Positions 48,501 through 59,075 of a stretch of DNA of 64,000 bases are shown here, piece by piece. Made by a program: the position numbers and the translations under genes. How positions within the stretch are numbered: position 1 is the first letter of the stretch; every line of letters starts with the position of its first letter. Under the pieces are notes generated by a model. It was not told the DNA's origin. It worked only from the letters and a program-made list of their open reading frames with translations, and ran no database searches. The stretch comes from Vandiemenella viatica (taxonomy: Eukaryota; Arthropoda; Insecta; Orthoptera; Morabidae): assembly GCA_031002005.1 (NCBI GenBank), contig JARYHS010008074.1, forward strand, positions 275,095,930 through 275,159,929. The letters run 5' to 3'.

Positions 48501-49442
48501 AATAATTTATATTTCATACCAGCTTATTATTTTTAAATACAATATTCATATTTACACATTAGGATTATTATAAAGGTAGTTTAAATAGACCAACATTTCA
48601 AAGAGGAATTTTCTCTTTTATGTGTCCAGAATTGCAGTTCTAATAATTAATAATTATTCCATTCTCTATCATCCTTGCTTCTCTGGCATCTATTCACCAC
48701 AAGAAACATTGCATTGAATTAAATGTTTATAACTTTAAAGGAATTCCTTAAACTTTTTTGGGAATGCAGTAGTCTGATGGAGCTATAGTAAATGAAAACA
48801 AAGGTCGAGAAACAAGAAATGCCATGTTCTTGGCGGATAAAAAGAGTGATTAACAGTGATCTCATGGGTGAGTGCATATTCATGATGGACCATCTACTGA
48901 AGTAAAATCTGAAATTTTGTATCTTGCAGTTTTCCTCATAAAAAACATGATTTACCTCAGGTTAAAATTCCTTATTTAATGTCTTTTCTTGTCCAAGAGG
49001 AAGTGAATGGAAATTTCAGAATCAAAGCAGTGTGTACTTTCTTTATATTTGATTGAACTTTCATCAATTCTTGTGGATGTTTCCATCACCCGTTACTTCT
49101 ATTTGCTGTAAACTTAAGTACACATGGGTACCAATAAAAGATTTTCTGAGATCAAAACAGAAATTTATTAAAATTTGTTACTCATTTTGTATTTGTAGAT
49201 TAAAATTGGAATAGTCATTCATATACCAAAGAAAACAATATAGACCAACAGGAAATTACAACAGAGTGAATAGATGAATTGATGTCAGAGTATAGATAAA
49301 TTAATTTAGGTTATTGCCTCTATGTAATTTAAAAATGTAGCAAATTTTTATAACAGATCTTTTACCCCACATAATTTATATTTAATGGTATATACCACTT
49401 TAGTTTTCTTAATCTTTTGACCGATTTGAACTCAAACTCCTA
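45592..49442 (+). other. Probable FAM43 3' UTR and downstream DNA
   Basis: Long AT-rich, very CpG-poor stretch without open frames of note. Polyadenylation hexamers AATAAA occur at 45873-45878 and 48476-48481, among others. The first would give a 3' UTR of about 0.3 kb and the second about 2.9 kb. Which is used cannot be told from sequence alone. Confidence 0.45.
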
Positions 49443-49620
49443 ATCTATATTAAGATTATAAATGCGAATGTGACTCTGTCTGACTGTTATGTTATCTGGT
49501 CTTGGTAGAGTTAGGCAAAGAGATACTAATTGCCATTAAGAAGGACGTAGGATACTTTTTTCTGTATAAATAATATATTTTGTCATGGAATTTTGAAAAA
49601 CTAACTGAACAGTGATACTC
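49443..49620 (+). repeat. Dispersed repeat (family R), copy 2, truncated
   Basis: TATTAAGATTATAAATGCG, GACTCTGTCTGACTG, AAGAAGGACGTAGGATAC, TTTTGAAAAACTAACTGAAC are collinear with copy 1 at 19126-19480. It stops where the tRNA-like SINE at 49631 starts. Confidence 0.65.
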
Positions 49621-49630
49621 ATAGTATATG

Positions 49631-49906
49631 TAAGTCTCTCTTCAGGAGATTGGGCTGTTGACTCAGTGGTTAAGGCACTTGCATTCAGAAGTCCTGAGTC
49701 AGGTCCTGGGTACAAATCCCATTGGGAGCAGGAAGTTTTAGCAGTTGTTTTTGGTTACATGAGCAGTGCCTGGGCATTCTGTTGTATCGATTCCACATTA
49801 AACTGTAGGTCCAGCCACAACAGAGTGAAATGTTTGACAAATACGAACTGTCACGTAGGCGGCCAAACAGTCCTTCAGGACCCAATAATGCCATGCACAT
49901 TTAATT
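49631..49906 (+). mobile_element. tRNA-derived SINE, second family (B)
   Basis: A box TGACTCAGTGGTTAAGGC at about 49659, B box GGGTACAAATCCC at 49708-49720, then a body unrelated to family A (TGCCTGGGCATTCTG, CACATTAAACTGTAGGTCC, ATGCCATGCACATTTAATT). It sits between two copies of repeat R. Body origin unknown. Confidence 0.65.
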
Positions 49907-49967
49907 TTTTATGATATATCGGTCGTTCAGGATTTTTTTCTATCAGTCAGTTTGTGTATGATATAGA

Positions 49968-51240
49968 CTGGTAATAATATAAATGTAAAAGTATCTCTGT
50001 TTATGTTTTGGTGACTAAACAGCTATACCAATATTGATTTAATTTAATTTAATTGCAATGGAGCACTCGCTCCGGTGGCAATTTCCCTACACACCCAACT
50101 TCCCCCTATCCTACACTCACCTACATTTGCCCTCTACAAATTTTAACTTTAAATTCTTTTAACGTTTTCGTTAGGTTATTCATCATTCCCCTTGGTAACT
50201 CATTCCAATCCCTGACACCCTTACCTAAAAATGAAAATCTTCCCACACCCTTGTGCCTGAAATTGAGTGCCAGCTTATGATCATGGTCATCTTTTCCCTT
50301 CCATGAACTATTTTTCATACCTACTGCAATAGCTTTCCATGCCTCATCGCCAGTATACACCCTGTACACTCCCATTACCCTCCTCATCCTCCTCCTGTCT
50401 TGCAATGAATCCCATTCCAGCTCTTTTATCATATCTGTTACTGATTGCATTCTGCGATAATTTCCAGAAACAAATCTAGCAGCCCTTCTTTGCACCTTCT
50501 CCAACTCCTGTATTTGATACTCAAAATGTGGGTCCCCTACTACACTACCATATTCGAGCAATGGTCTTACCAAAGTTTTGTAACCCAATTCATTTACTTC
50601 TCTCGTGCATCCTCTCATCACTCTCTCCAATAAGTGCAGAATTTTGAAACCTTTTCCTACCACCTGTCCAATGTGTCCTGCCCAGTTAAACTTGTTATCA
50701 AATGTAATGCCAAGATATTTACATTTCAAGTCTTCAGCAAGCAATTCTTTCCCCACCTTATATTCATAATTAACCTTTTGTTTTTTATTTGTATATCTAA
50801 TTAGCTGACTCTTCTTTGCATTTATCTTCATCCCATGTTTACCAACCCAACTAGATATCCTGTCCAGATCACTGATGATACTTGTTTCATTAGGAAGAAG
50901 ACAGGAGACTTTTTTCAGGATAACTTTTTTTTGTTATTAAATTTGAAAACTAACTGAATGGTGTCAGATAGATGGATAGCGTATTGTAATGTTATATTGG
51001 TTGCTCAGGCTGTTTTTATCTGGCGGTCTGTTAGTGCATGATCTGCTCATAAATTTAATTTACAGACAAAACATACTATGTAGTATAGATGTTGTTATCA
51101 CTGCAACAGACTTGTTTTGTGCCTGTCTAGAAGTTTCTGGCATCAGTATATTTTGTCTTTGCCTCATTACAGAGCACAAGCGGCTAAACTTATTAGAAAC
51201 TTAAGACTCTGAAGCTCATACTGAAGAAAGAAGACCAGAC
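49968..51240 (+). repeat. Dispersed repeat (family R), copy 3, interrupted by a LINE
   Basis: 5' part at 49968-50040 (ATAATATAAATGTAAAAG, TATCTCTGTTTATG, AACAGCTATACCAATATTG). The 3' part resumes at 50890 with ATTAGGAAGAAGACAGGAG, AAACTAACTGAATGG, GATAGATGGATAGCG, GTTAGTGCATGATCTG. A LINE fragment (50041-50890) lies between, so the LINE inserted into this copy. Confidence 0.7.
50041..50890 (-). mobile_element. 5'-truncated LINE with C-terminal RT region open
   Basis: Minus-strand open frame 50831-50121, 236 residues, follows the RT catalytic region: MKINAKKSQLIRY (thumb start), CKYLGITFDNKFNW, NELGYKTLVRPLLEYG, VQRRAARFVSGNYRR, LEWDSLQDRRRMRR, and KGVRDWNELPRG near the end. Preceding coding sequence (DLDRISSWVGKHG-like) extends to 50890, where the element is truncated. 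The 3' UTR contains ATTGCCACCGGAGCGAGTGC and ends in repeats of TTAAA-type at 50041-50050. The same family occurs at 60240-61535, which shares that 3' UTR word. The frame is unbroken, suggesting a fairly young copy. Confidence 0.85.
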
Positions 51241-52072
51241 CAAGCCGAAACACAAGATACCCTCATTAACACCTCCCCTTCCCCTTAGTTTTTTTGCTTT
51301 TTAAAAAACATGTTTCAAATTGGTTCTCTTTATGAGACATGTGCACTGCTAGACTAGTATGGTGATGGCTTGTTCGTCATACTATGCTGACTCCGTGTTT
51401 TTGGGGCAACTTTTATGCAACTTGCATCTCTCTATATCAAATTCTAGCAATAAAATTCTAAGTCCATGCATATGAAGTCATGGGTAACAACTTGTTTATA
51501 AATGAAATAGATTATAATAAAGAGTAAAGCAACGTTAAATAAAAGAAAGAAGTGAAAATCAAAAGTGAACTGGAAAAAGTGTAAGGAACCACTTGACCAT
51601 AGAATTATATTGAACAATTAATAGCCTTTGGAAATTGTTTCTAGGATTAATAAAAATGTGCGACGTTATTGGTCTATCAAATATTCTAAATTATTTGTAT
51701 ATATGAAAATGGTATGCTAAAGATTCACAAGGAAGGAGTGGAATGTGTTTAGTTTCTTGCGACTTGTTAATGAACTTTAAATTTAACTGAGGTTGAAGAT
51801 GACGTTTAACAGAACTGAAATTAATCATGTAATGAAATAATATAAAAACAAGATATTTGGTAGAAAAAAGTTAAACTGAAATAATTAAAGCTTTCCCTGT
51901 TTACAAACTGTATAAAATGTTTTTTCATCTCCCACAGAAAGCATGGCTTCAGACTTCATTTTCTGGCAAAGTCTTATATTCCTGTTAAAGCTTCTGTTAT
52001 ATACAATACATGATAAACCCACATTGGTGACAGATTACCATTGTGATATATATATATGTGTGTGTGTGTGAG

Positions 52073-52106
<34 letters not shown>

Positions 52107-53590
52107 TGCTGATATGGATGCCTCAATTATGTACTATCATCTCAGCATTAAACACCTTCTGGCTGAATATTTTCTAAGACTTAATGCAACTATTAATGAG
52201 ATACAAGGCTAGTATGCAAACATCTTAAGTCTGCCCTTTTATTTGAAATTATCTTCCTCCAGGTTGTTACATTTTTCATAAGCATACTCTTAAAATTGCA
52301 AGTCAGTTTATCAACTAGTTTGATTACTACAGCTGTCTAAAGTAGATGTCTTGTGCATAGTTCTTAATACACACATAAGACTGAATATCATCTAGTGATG
52401 GAAAAATACAGAAAATTCTAATTCTTAATTACTAATTAAGTGATTTCAAGCATTTCTTAATTCAAATGTGGACACAAATTATCTTGGATAGGTTCAAATG
52501 CAGGACATCCAAGAACAGATACATTAGAAAATTTTCAAGCCAATTCAAAACATATTTCCATGACCAGAGATATGACAGTGTCTGAAATTCTAAAAACATG
52601 GGGTCTTCAAAAAAAAAAAAGAGGCAGTTTGCATGAACTAAAAATGAGAAAGCTTTGTACAAAATTTCTGCAGCCCTTACCAACAACAGATCGGAAACAC
52701 ATTCTTTGAAATTTTTGAATATCTGGAATGAGTGTGAAACTAATTTTTTAGCAGCCCCTTAAAACATTTTGCGAGATGTGAATTTGTGAATGTTCGAAAA
52801 ATGAAAAAGAGTTGGTAGTTTATTTCCTAAAACATAGTAATGTGTTCATAGCATAAAAGACTGTGGCATAGGTCTTTTGAGATATCTCTTGATTATTTTC
52901 AGAATTTAAGAACATAAATGGAAAAGCACAGAAATAGGCTATCAGTCTTTTAAGCCAATTTGATAAGAAAATTTTTAACGGCGTACACAATGTGTTAAAG
53001 AAAAACATTGTCATTTCATGAAATGAAAAATTCTGATGGTAGTAAAACTATCGATTTAACTATGAATTATTGAAATCTGCAATTTATTCCTCAGCTTTTG
53101 TTTTCTGTATCTTGAATTCCTCATCAAAACTCAAAATTACCTAATCTGTGGAAATTTTCCATCCACCTCAGGCAATTTCAGCTTCAAGAAGGAATTGTTA
53201 AAAAATAAAAGGATCTCCGCCTCAGGAATTTACCACACCCTGGAAGTACCCTGGGTTGGTCTCTCCCCTCCCTTGCATCCAGAACTGCTTATGACAAACC
53301 AATTCAATCAATGTAAATCATTTAATTCTTAGGCAGAGGATATCCAGAATCATTTCAAATTGTTCAGTTTACAAGAAGAACTGAACATGCTGCTGCCTTT
53401 ACTGATACAGATCACTACTAGTATATTCCCTCAAAAATCTGTGAATAATTTCTGAAGTGTTTGTAAAACGGATTTTGTGCTTCCACTTAAAACTGTATAG
53501 GACATGTGGCTTCATCAAAATCATAAACATTTAGAAGCTGATGGCAGGGAATAAAAATATGAAGTAAGTTTATCAGCCAGAAGGATACGG
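51241..53590. other. Non-coding CpG-poor DNA
   Basis: No gene recognised. Microsatellite at 52047-52104. A12 at 52609-52620. Confidence 0.45.
52047..52104. repeat. (TA)n(TG)n(AG)n compound microsatellite
   Basis: Short TATATATATATG, then TG units, then about 15 AG units. Confidence 0.95.
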
Positions 53591-53597
53591 CATTGAT

Positions 53598-53760
53598 TTA
53601 TTATGATGTTTACTGATTATTTTAAATATAATATTATTATTGTATAATATTAATATAGTATTATTTTAAATACAATATTAATATAATATAATATAATATT
53701 ATTTTAGATATAATATTATATTATGATGTTTACTGATTATTTTAAATATAATAGATACAA
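53598..53760. repeat. AT-rich array flanked by a direct repeat
   Basis: The segment ATGATGTTTACTGATTATTT plus AAATATAAT occurs twice (from about 53602 and 53725), separated by about 90 bp of TAATATAATATTATT-type repeats. Consistent with replication slippage. Confidence 0.85.
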
Positions 53761-54329
53761 AAGCATTTGCTTTGTTTATTGATAAAATAATCTTGATCAA
53801 CCAGCTACTTCAAAATAATCCCTGCCCTCATATACAACTAACTGACCTGGTGTAATTATTGTTTTTAAAAGACAAATGGCAGATATTGGAAATTTTGGAA
53901 ATTACATCACAGCCAAACCTGCACTTTTCTGGAGTCCTGCTGCTGTAACATTTCTGTGATTATGTATCCAGATATTTACTGCACACTTTGTGAACGTATG
54001 CAAGATAATATCAGATAAACTCAGTGTCGCATTATATTGTTCTAGGTGTGTGCAACATGCAAGAAGTGTTCATCTGGAGGTGAGGAACATTCAGCGATGG
54101 CTGATACAGAATACAGGAAGGACATACGTCTAAAGAAATGAGGGTTTTAGCCCTGGCCAAGGCCTAATAACAGCGATCTTTCAGAAGCCACTGAGATCAG
54201 AACAGATGATCACTTGGTGAACAGGGTCACTGGATATCAACTTAGTGTGGCCTAGAACCCAGTGATCAATATGTTAAAGAAGCAGTCCACCGGAAAAGTG
54301 CTGGATCAAGAATGAGTTAACCAATAAGG
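53761..54329. other. Non-coding DNA
   Basis: AT-rich, no feature recognised apart from the start of more CpG-containing sequence at about 54290. Confidence 0.4.
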
Positions 54330-55632
54330 TTGGTTATTTGTCCTCTACCGTTTACATCCAAATGCCATAACCAAGAACTATTACGCCAGCTTGCTGTTTA
54401 CTTTAGTTGGGAGAAAATTAGGGAGATAGTGTTCCTAGAGTGCAGCATTTTGACGCGGCTGGAAGCTCGGGAGCGTTACATCAGGATAAGTGATCACAAG
54501 GCGGTTGTGGTAACTTTAAATAAGTCGAATTTGAAGCATGATAAGGACAAACTCGTATATTGTTTCGATAAGGCAAACGATGCATTTATGGTCGATCATT
54601 TTGTGAAAATTTTTGAAAAGTACACGCTAAATAAAAATGTTGAGGAACTTTGGTTTGATTTAAAAAAAAAATAATATGGACCGGCTTAAATCAATTTGTT
54701 CCCACGAAGTTTATTAAGGTTAGTAAGAACTTCCCGTGGTTCAATAGGGAAGTGAAACGGTTGCTCAGGAAGCAAAGGCGTTTACATGCAACGGTAAAGA
54801 AGTTGGGGGGACTCGTCTAATCGCGCTAAATTAGTCCAGTTGCGAGCGGAATTGCGTAAGGCAATGCGTGATGCGTTTAAAGAATTCCAAGTCAGAAATT
54901 TATCCGAAGATCTGATTACTAATCCAAAAAAGTTCTGGTCATATGTCAAATTAATAAGAGGCTCTCGTAAGGTCATGCTGTCGTTGATTAATGAAAATGT
55001 GGAATTATCAGAAACTAGCGTCGAGAAAGCAGAAATTTTGTATACTGTATTTAAAAAATCTTTCACGACAGAAAACTCGGAGGAGATTCCGGTATTTAAC
55101 AATCGTACAAACAAAATTATGAATGATCTCGATGTCGAGGGAATAACTAAACTGCTTATGAATGTAAATCCCAATAAGGCTCCCGGACCAGACGGTAGTC
55201 CTACAAGATTCTACTCTAGGTACGCAAAGGAAATTGCGCCGTATTTGATGAAATTATATACCGCCTCCTTGAATCAAGGAAAAATACCAGCCGAATGGAA
55301 GACCGCCATCGTAAGTTTAAAAATGGGAATGTTAATGATCCTCAAAATTATAGACCGATCTCGTTAGCCTCAATATTTTGCAGGATTTTAGAACACATCA
55401 TCTATTCAAATGTCATGCGGTTTTTGGATGAAGGTGAGCTTTTAGACCCAAATCAACATGGATTCAGAAAAGGCCGATGCTGCGAAACACAACTTGCTCT
55501 TTTAATTTACGACTTGAGCCGTATTATAGATGAGCAATCCCAGGTTGATGTAGTTCTATTAGACTTTAAAAAAGCTTTCGACACTGTGTACTCTAGGTTA
55601 CTTAGGAAACTTCGTGGCTACTTCATATCTAG
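54330..55632 (+). mobile_element. LINE fragment: endonuclease end to RT motif A, broken
   Basis: Three blocks. 54330-54674 encodes the C-terminal part of an apurinic-type endonuclease, with YIRISDHKAVVVTL (SDH motif). About 54725-54800 encodes FPWFNREVKRLLRKQRR, a conserved inter-domain block. 54840-55367 and 55295-55645 encode reverse transcriptase: NPNKAPGPDG, SLNQGKIPAEWKTAIV, then after a frameshift near 55310 NYRPISLASIFCRILEH, HGFRKGRCCETQL and VVLLDFKKAFDTV (motif A, catalytic Asp). The YADD block and the rest are missing: the sequence switches to a SINE at 55635. Stop codons at about 54674 and 54820 and the frameshift make it inactive. Resembles CR1/L2-type elements. Confidence 0.85.
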
Positions 55633-55634
55633 AC

Positions 55635-55862
55635 ACCGAGCGTAGTGGTGTAACGGCTAGCGTTCTGACTCGGCAGGTCGGCGGTTCGAATCCCCGTCCG
55701 GGCATCCAGATTTGGGTTTTCCATGGTTTCCCCAAATCACTCCAGGTGAATGCCGGGATGCTTCCTTAAAAAAAGTCATGGCTGAATTCCTTCCCATTCC
55801 TTGCCCCCCCATCCTTTTCCGTCGCTAAAGACCTACTTGTTATAGGAGACGTTTAGCAGTTG
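55635..55862 (+). mobile_element. SINE family A, full-length copy adjoining LINE
   Basis: Head ACCGAGCGTAGTGGTGTAAC with A box, B box GGTTCGAATCC (55683-55693), body CCAGATTTGGGTTTTCCATG, CCCCAAATCACTCCAGG, GAATGCCGGGATGC, GGCTGAATTCC and GAGACGTTTAGCAGTT. It starts exactly where the LINE reading ends, and the LINE does not resume after it. No clear target-site duplication or A tail. Confidence 0.93.
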
Positions 55863-56251
55863 AGCTGTGATTACTTTCCACCGATAGATCCGAGTCAGGT
55901 TTTGTGCGCTTTCGGGTTAGTAGACTTTTAAACATGCAACTCCATCCCATATATCGAAGAGTTAAAATGTAAATTTCACTACACGAAGAAGAAAAAAGCG
56001 GTAGAGCTCATGATATTGGCAACTATGCGAAATAATTGGGTCAGAACACTAATAACGAGAAACGGATTATTAGAGCAAATAACAACTCACTCAGAAGTGA
56101 GACACAAACATAGATTGAAATCGATTTCGCTAAACCGAACTCAATTGGATCACTGCTTAGCTTTTAGAAACTTGTATTAAACTTGTATTTTGTATGTCAT
56201 ACAACACTATGCAGATATTAAAATATAATGCTATACATATAGAGTGTAGTA
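55863..56251. other. Non-coding spacer between SINE and mariner-type element
   Basis: No gene or repeat recognised. Confidence 0.45.
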
Positions 56252-56253
56252 TA

Positions 56254-56646
56254 CAGGGTGGTCAGAAATTCAATCATCGGCGGGTAAGGGCAGTGTTTGG
56301 GACGTTGCACTAACGAAATAAATACAAAGAAATCTAATAATAGTCTTACCGTTTTTGAGTTATACGCAGCTAAAATTGGTCAATAAAAGCGCTGCGTGGG
56401 CGAATTCAAACAGCCTTCCACATGCGGTGTTGCCAAGCGTACTCGAGGCATGGGACCGCCAAAGAAAACGAAAAGAAAAACTCTCTGCGGAAGTGGGGAT
56501 CGAACCTGCAACTTTTAGATTGAGAGTTAGCCGTCTTACCGACTACGCTGCCAAGGCACTAGAAGTTCCTTCTTTTTAGAATCCACTAGGGTGGACTGTT
56601 TGTTCGTAATCGGAACTGATCGGTAATCCGCGACATTTTTCGGGAA
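56254..56646. repeat. Left terminal inverted repeat
   Basis: Inverse of 58524-58929: CAGGGTGGTCAGAAATTC, then GCAGTGTTTGGGACGTTGC, GGTGTTGCCAAGCGTACTCG and finally GTGGACTGTTTGTTCGTAAT, GACATTTTTCGGGAA. Confidence 0.93.
56480..56575 (-). ncRNA. tRNA-like Pol III module in left TIR, outward-facing
   Basis: On the minus strand: CTTGGCAGCGTAGTCGG (A-box-like), AAGACGGCTAACTCTC, AATCT, then GCAGGTTCGATCCCCAC (perfect B box) and, just beyond, AGAGAGTTTTTCTTTTCG supplying a T-run terminator. Spacing fits a tRNA-type internal promoter. The T-arm is nearly paired and the anticodon-loop position reads CTC, but the acceptor stem is degenerate, so a cellular tRNA is unlikely. Confidence 0.7.
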
Positions 56647-56724
56647 GTCGGTGGTGGGGCTAAAGGACCATGCCAGAAGAAGTCTCGCAGTCGAACGCAA
56701 CTTACCGATAAAGACACTGTCATC

Positions 56725-57893
56725 ATGCAACGTCATCAATTTTCGTTTGAAGAGTACGCCGATATGTATTTGGCGTATGGCGCTGCTGGACAAAACAGGG
56801 CCGAAGCAGTGAAGATTTACACGAATTGATTTCCTAACCGTGTGATTCCATCGGCCAACACTTTTGTGTTGGTTGACAGAAGGTTGAGGGAGACGGGAAG
56901 TATTGTTGTCCACACGCCCGACGCCGGACGAAATCGGTTCAGGTGGAGTGTAGGATTTGAAGACAATGATCTGGAAATGATTGCTGATAATCCGAGGATA
57001 AGCTTTAGGGTTATTGCCAACGCATTGCAGGTACGTCCAGTCTAAGTGATCCCTCAAATTCTCCGTTTAAATTCAGTCTTTCAATAGGGTCATTTTTGTT
57101 GTTTTTTTAATTACCAAGCCTCACATGCCACTGTTTTGGACGTCCTTCACGACGAATGGTTACATCCCTTTCACTTTCAAAAGGTCCAAGATTTGGAGGA
57201 AGATGATTTTCCACTTCGAGTTCAGTTTTCACAGTGGTTCCTGCAGCAATGTAACGATTATATCCAAACTTTGAAAGGAAGGTGCTGTGGACGGATGAGG
57301 CATGCTTTACCAGGGAGGAGTGTTTTAATAGCCGAAACAGCCACATCTGGGATGTCGAAAATCCGCATGCAATTTTTGTCAAGTCATACCAACACAAATT
57401 TAGTGTTAACATTTGGGCGGGCATTTTGGGCGAGTTTATACAAGGCCCTGTTCTACTTCCGCAACGTTTAAATGACGCTTCTTATTTAGCATTTCATGAA
57501 AATGTACTTCTGTTGTACTTAGAAGACGTTCCTTTGGCAATTCGTAATGACATGTGGTTTCAACATGACGGCTCGCCGCCGCATTTTGCAGTACCGGTAC
57601 GTCAACACTTAGATGCATTGTATCCTAACAGGTGGATTGGTCGAGGAGGCCCAATTCACTGGCCAGCTCGGTCACCAGACAACAACCCACTGGATTTTTA
57701 TCTCTGGGGATCTGTCAAGGCCATTGTTTATGATACTGAAGTAGAAACAGAGGAAGAACTTTTGGTTAGGATAATTCTAGCTTTTGATGAAATTAGAGAA
57801 AGTTGCAATTTTGGAAGACTCGCAAATTCAGTAACTCAGCGTTGTCGTGCCGGTATTGCAGTTGAGGGAGGACATTTTGAGCAGTTGCTGTAA
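56725..57893 (+). pseudogene. Mariner-type transposase, inactivated
   Basis: ATG at 56725 opens with FSFEEYADMYLAYGAAG (the DUF4817-like N-terminal helix-turn-helix), FPNRVIPSANTF, RRLRETGS, and a second helix ISFRVIANALQV. VLDVLHDEWLHPFHFQ precedes the catalytic core: LWTDEACFTRE (first Asp), WFQHDGSPPHF (second Asp), RSPDNNPLDFYLWG (third Asp). Forty-one residues lie between the second and third catalytic Asp (DD41D by my count). The C-terminus is GGHFEQLL. Breaks: TGA at 56827 (CGA to TGA type), TAA at 57043, a frameshift near 57255-57285. The 57031-57118 stretch begins GTACGT and ends in a pyrimidine tract plus AG, so it might be a short intron, but removing it does not by itself restore the frame. 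Confidence 0.85.
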
Positions 57894-58523
57894 AATGTAA
57901 GGGACCGTATTTTTTTTGTTATTGTTGTTATAGGGATACATTTTTAATAAAAACAAGATTTTTCAGAGATCATCTATTTTACGGTTACTGTCGCGAGTTG
58001 ACGCTTATTGTAAGTAAATCCGTGTTGGGTTTCAATGTTGCAACTGATAACGTCAAGTTGGAAATGAAACTACTGTACAGAAATTTTGTTTTGTATCAGT
58101 GACAAAAGGGCTTTTAATGAGTAACAGCTTGTTTACCTTTTGCGGCTCGCCGCGCGTTAGCGAGTTGATACACGTTACCAAAATGTTTACAACTTGTTTA
58201 AATAAGAACAGACTTTTTGCAGCAGAGAAAGTTACGTTACAAACGATAGAATGGGTTTATTGTTCTTTTTTCCAAAAGTTTATTGTTGCAAAATAGTAGC
58301 AAGGATTTTCACGTTAATCAATAAAAATGTTGTGATTGAAATCTAGTGAAATACGATTACATGGAATAAAAGAAGCCTCTTTGCAACGAATAAATTAAGT
58401 TTGAAGATTTTTTTTTGTTGTTGTTGTTTTGTGCCAGTAACTAAACGATTTTTGTACAAAAATTAAAGATTAATCTAGCAAGCAGATCAACTAATTAAAA
58501 AACATTCCCATAAAAAAATCCTT

Positions 58524-58929
58524 TTCCCGAAAAATGTCTCGGATTACCGATCAATTCCGATTACGAACAAACAGTCCGCCCTAGTGGCTTCTAAAAAAAA
58601 AGGATATTCTAGTGCCTTGGCGTAGTGCCTTGGCGTAGTCGGTAAGACGGCAAACTCTCAATCTGAAGGTTGCGGGTTCGATCCCCACTTCCGAATAGAG
58701 TTTTTCTTTTCGTTTTCTTTGGCGGTCCCATGCCTCGAGTACGCTTGGCAACACCGCATGTGGAAGGCTGTTTGAATTCGCCCGCGCAGCGCTCTTATTG
58801 GCAAATTTTAGCTGCGTATAACTAAAAACGGTACGACTTTTACTAGATTTTTTTTTTGTATTTATTTCGTTAGTGCAACGTCCCGAACACTGCCCTTACC
58901 TGCCGATGAGTGAATTTATGACCACCCTG
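58524..58929. repeat. Right terminal inverted repeat
   Basis: Inverse of the left arm, with a 13-bp tandem duplication (GTGCCTTGGCGTA twice) at about 58611-58637. Confidence 0.93.
58615..58712 (+). ncRNA. tRNA-like Pol III module in right TIR, outward-facing
   Basis: Plus strand: CCTTGGCGTAGTCGGTAAGA (A-box-like), CGGCAAACTCTC, AATCTGAAGG, TTGCGGGTTCGATCCCCAC (B box), then GAGTTTTTCTTTT as a T-run terminator. It is the mirror of the left-arm module, so both face the element termini. Confidence 0.7.
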
Positions 58930-58942
58930 TATGTACTTCAAG

Positions 58943-59075
58943 CAGTGGCGGACCAGGATTTTGGTTTGGGGGGGGGGCCTTGAGTCGGGTGAGGAGGGGG
59001 TGCCGACGGAAATCTCATTATTCCAGATTGCCGCCCTCATACAAACAGCCCCCCCCCCCCCTGGATCCTCCACTG
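58943..59075. mobile_element. Small MITE-like element with CAGTGGCGGA ends
   Basis: Left end CAGTGGCGGACCAGG and right end CTGGATCCTCCACTG are inverted, each next to a homopolymer of G or C. CAGTGGCG-type ends occur in hAT-derived MITEs. No obvious 8-bp duplication. It starts 13 bp from the end of the mariner-type element. Confidence 0.5.

Larger units (their letters stand above)
56254..58929 (+). mobile_element. Tc1/mariner-type DNA transposon with very long TIRs
   Basis: 2676 bp, flanked by TA on both sides (56252-56253, 58930-58931), the usual mariner target duplication. Ends read CAGGGTGGTCA and its inverse. The terminal inverted repeats run 56254-56646 and 58524-58929 (393 and 406 bp; the 13-bp difference is a tandem duplication, GTGCCTTGGCGTA, in the right arm). 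The transposase region is 56725-57893 and is broken. Long TIRs are unusual, since most mariners have about 30 bp. Each TIR carries a tRNA-like module (separate entries). Arms are near-identical apart from point changes, so insertion is not very old. Confidence 0.93.
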
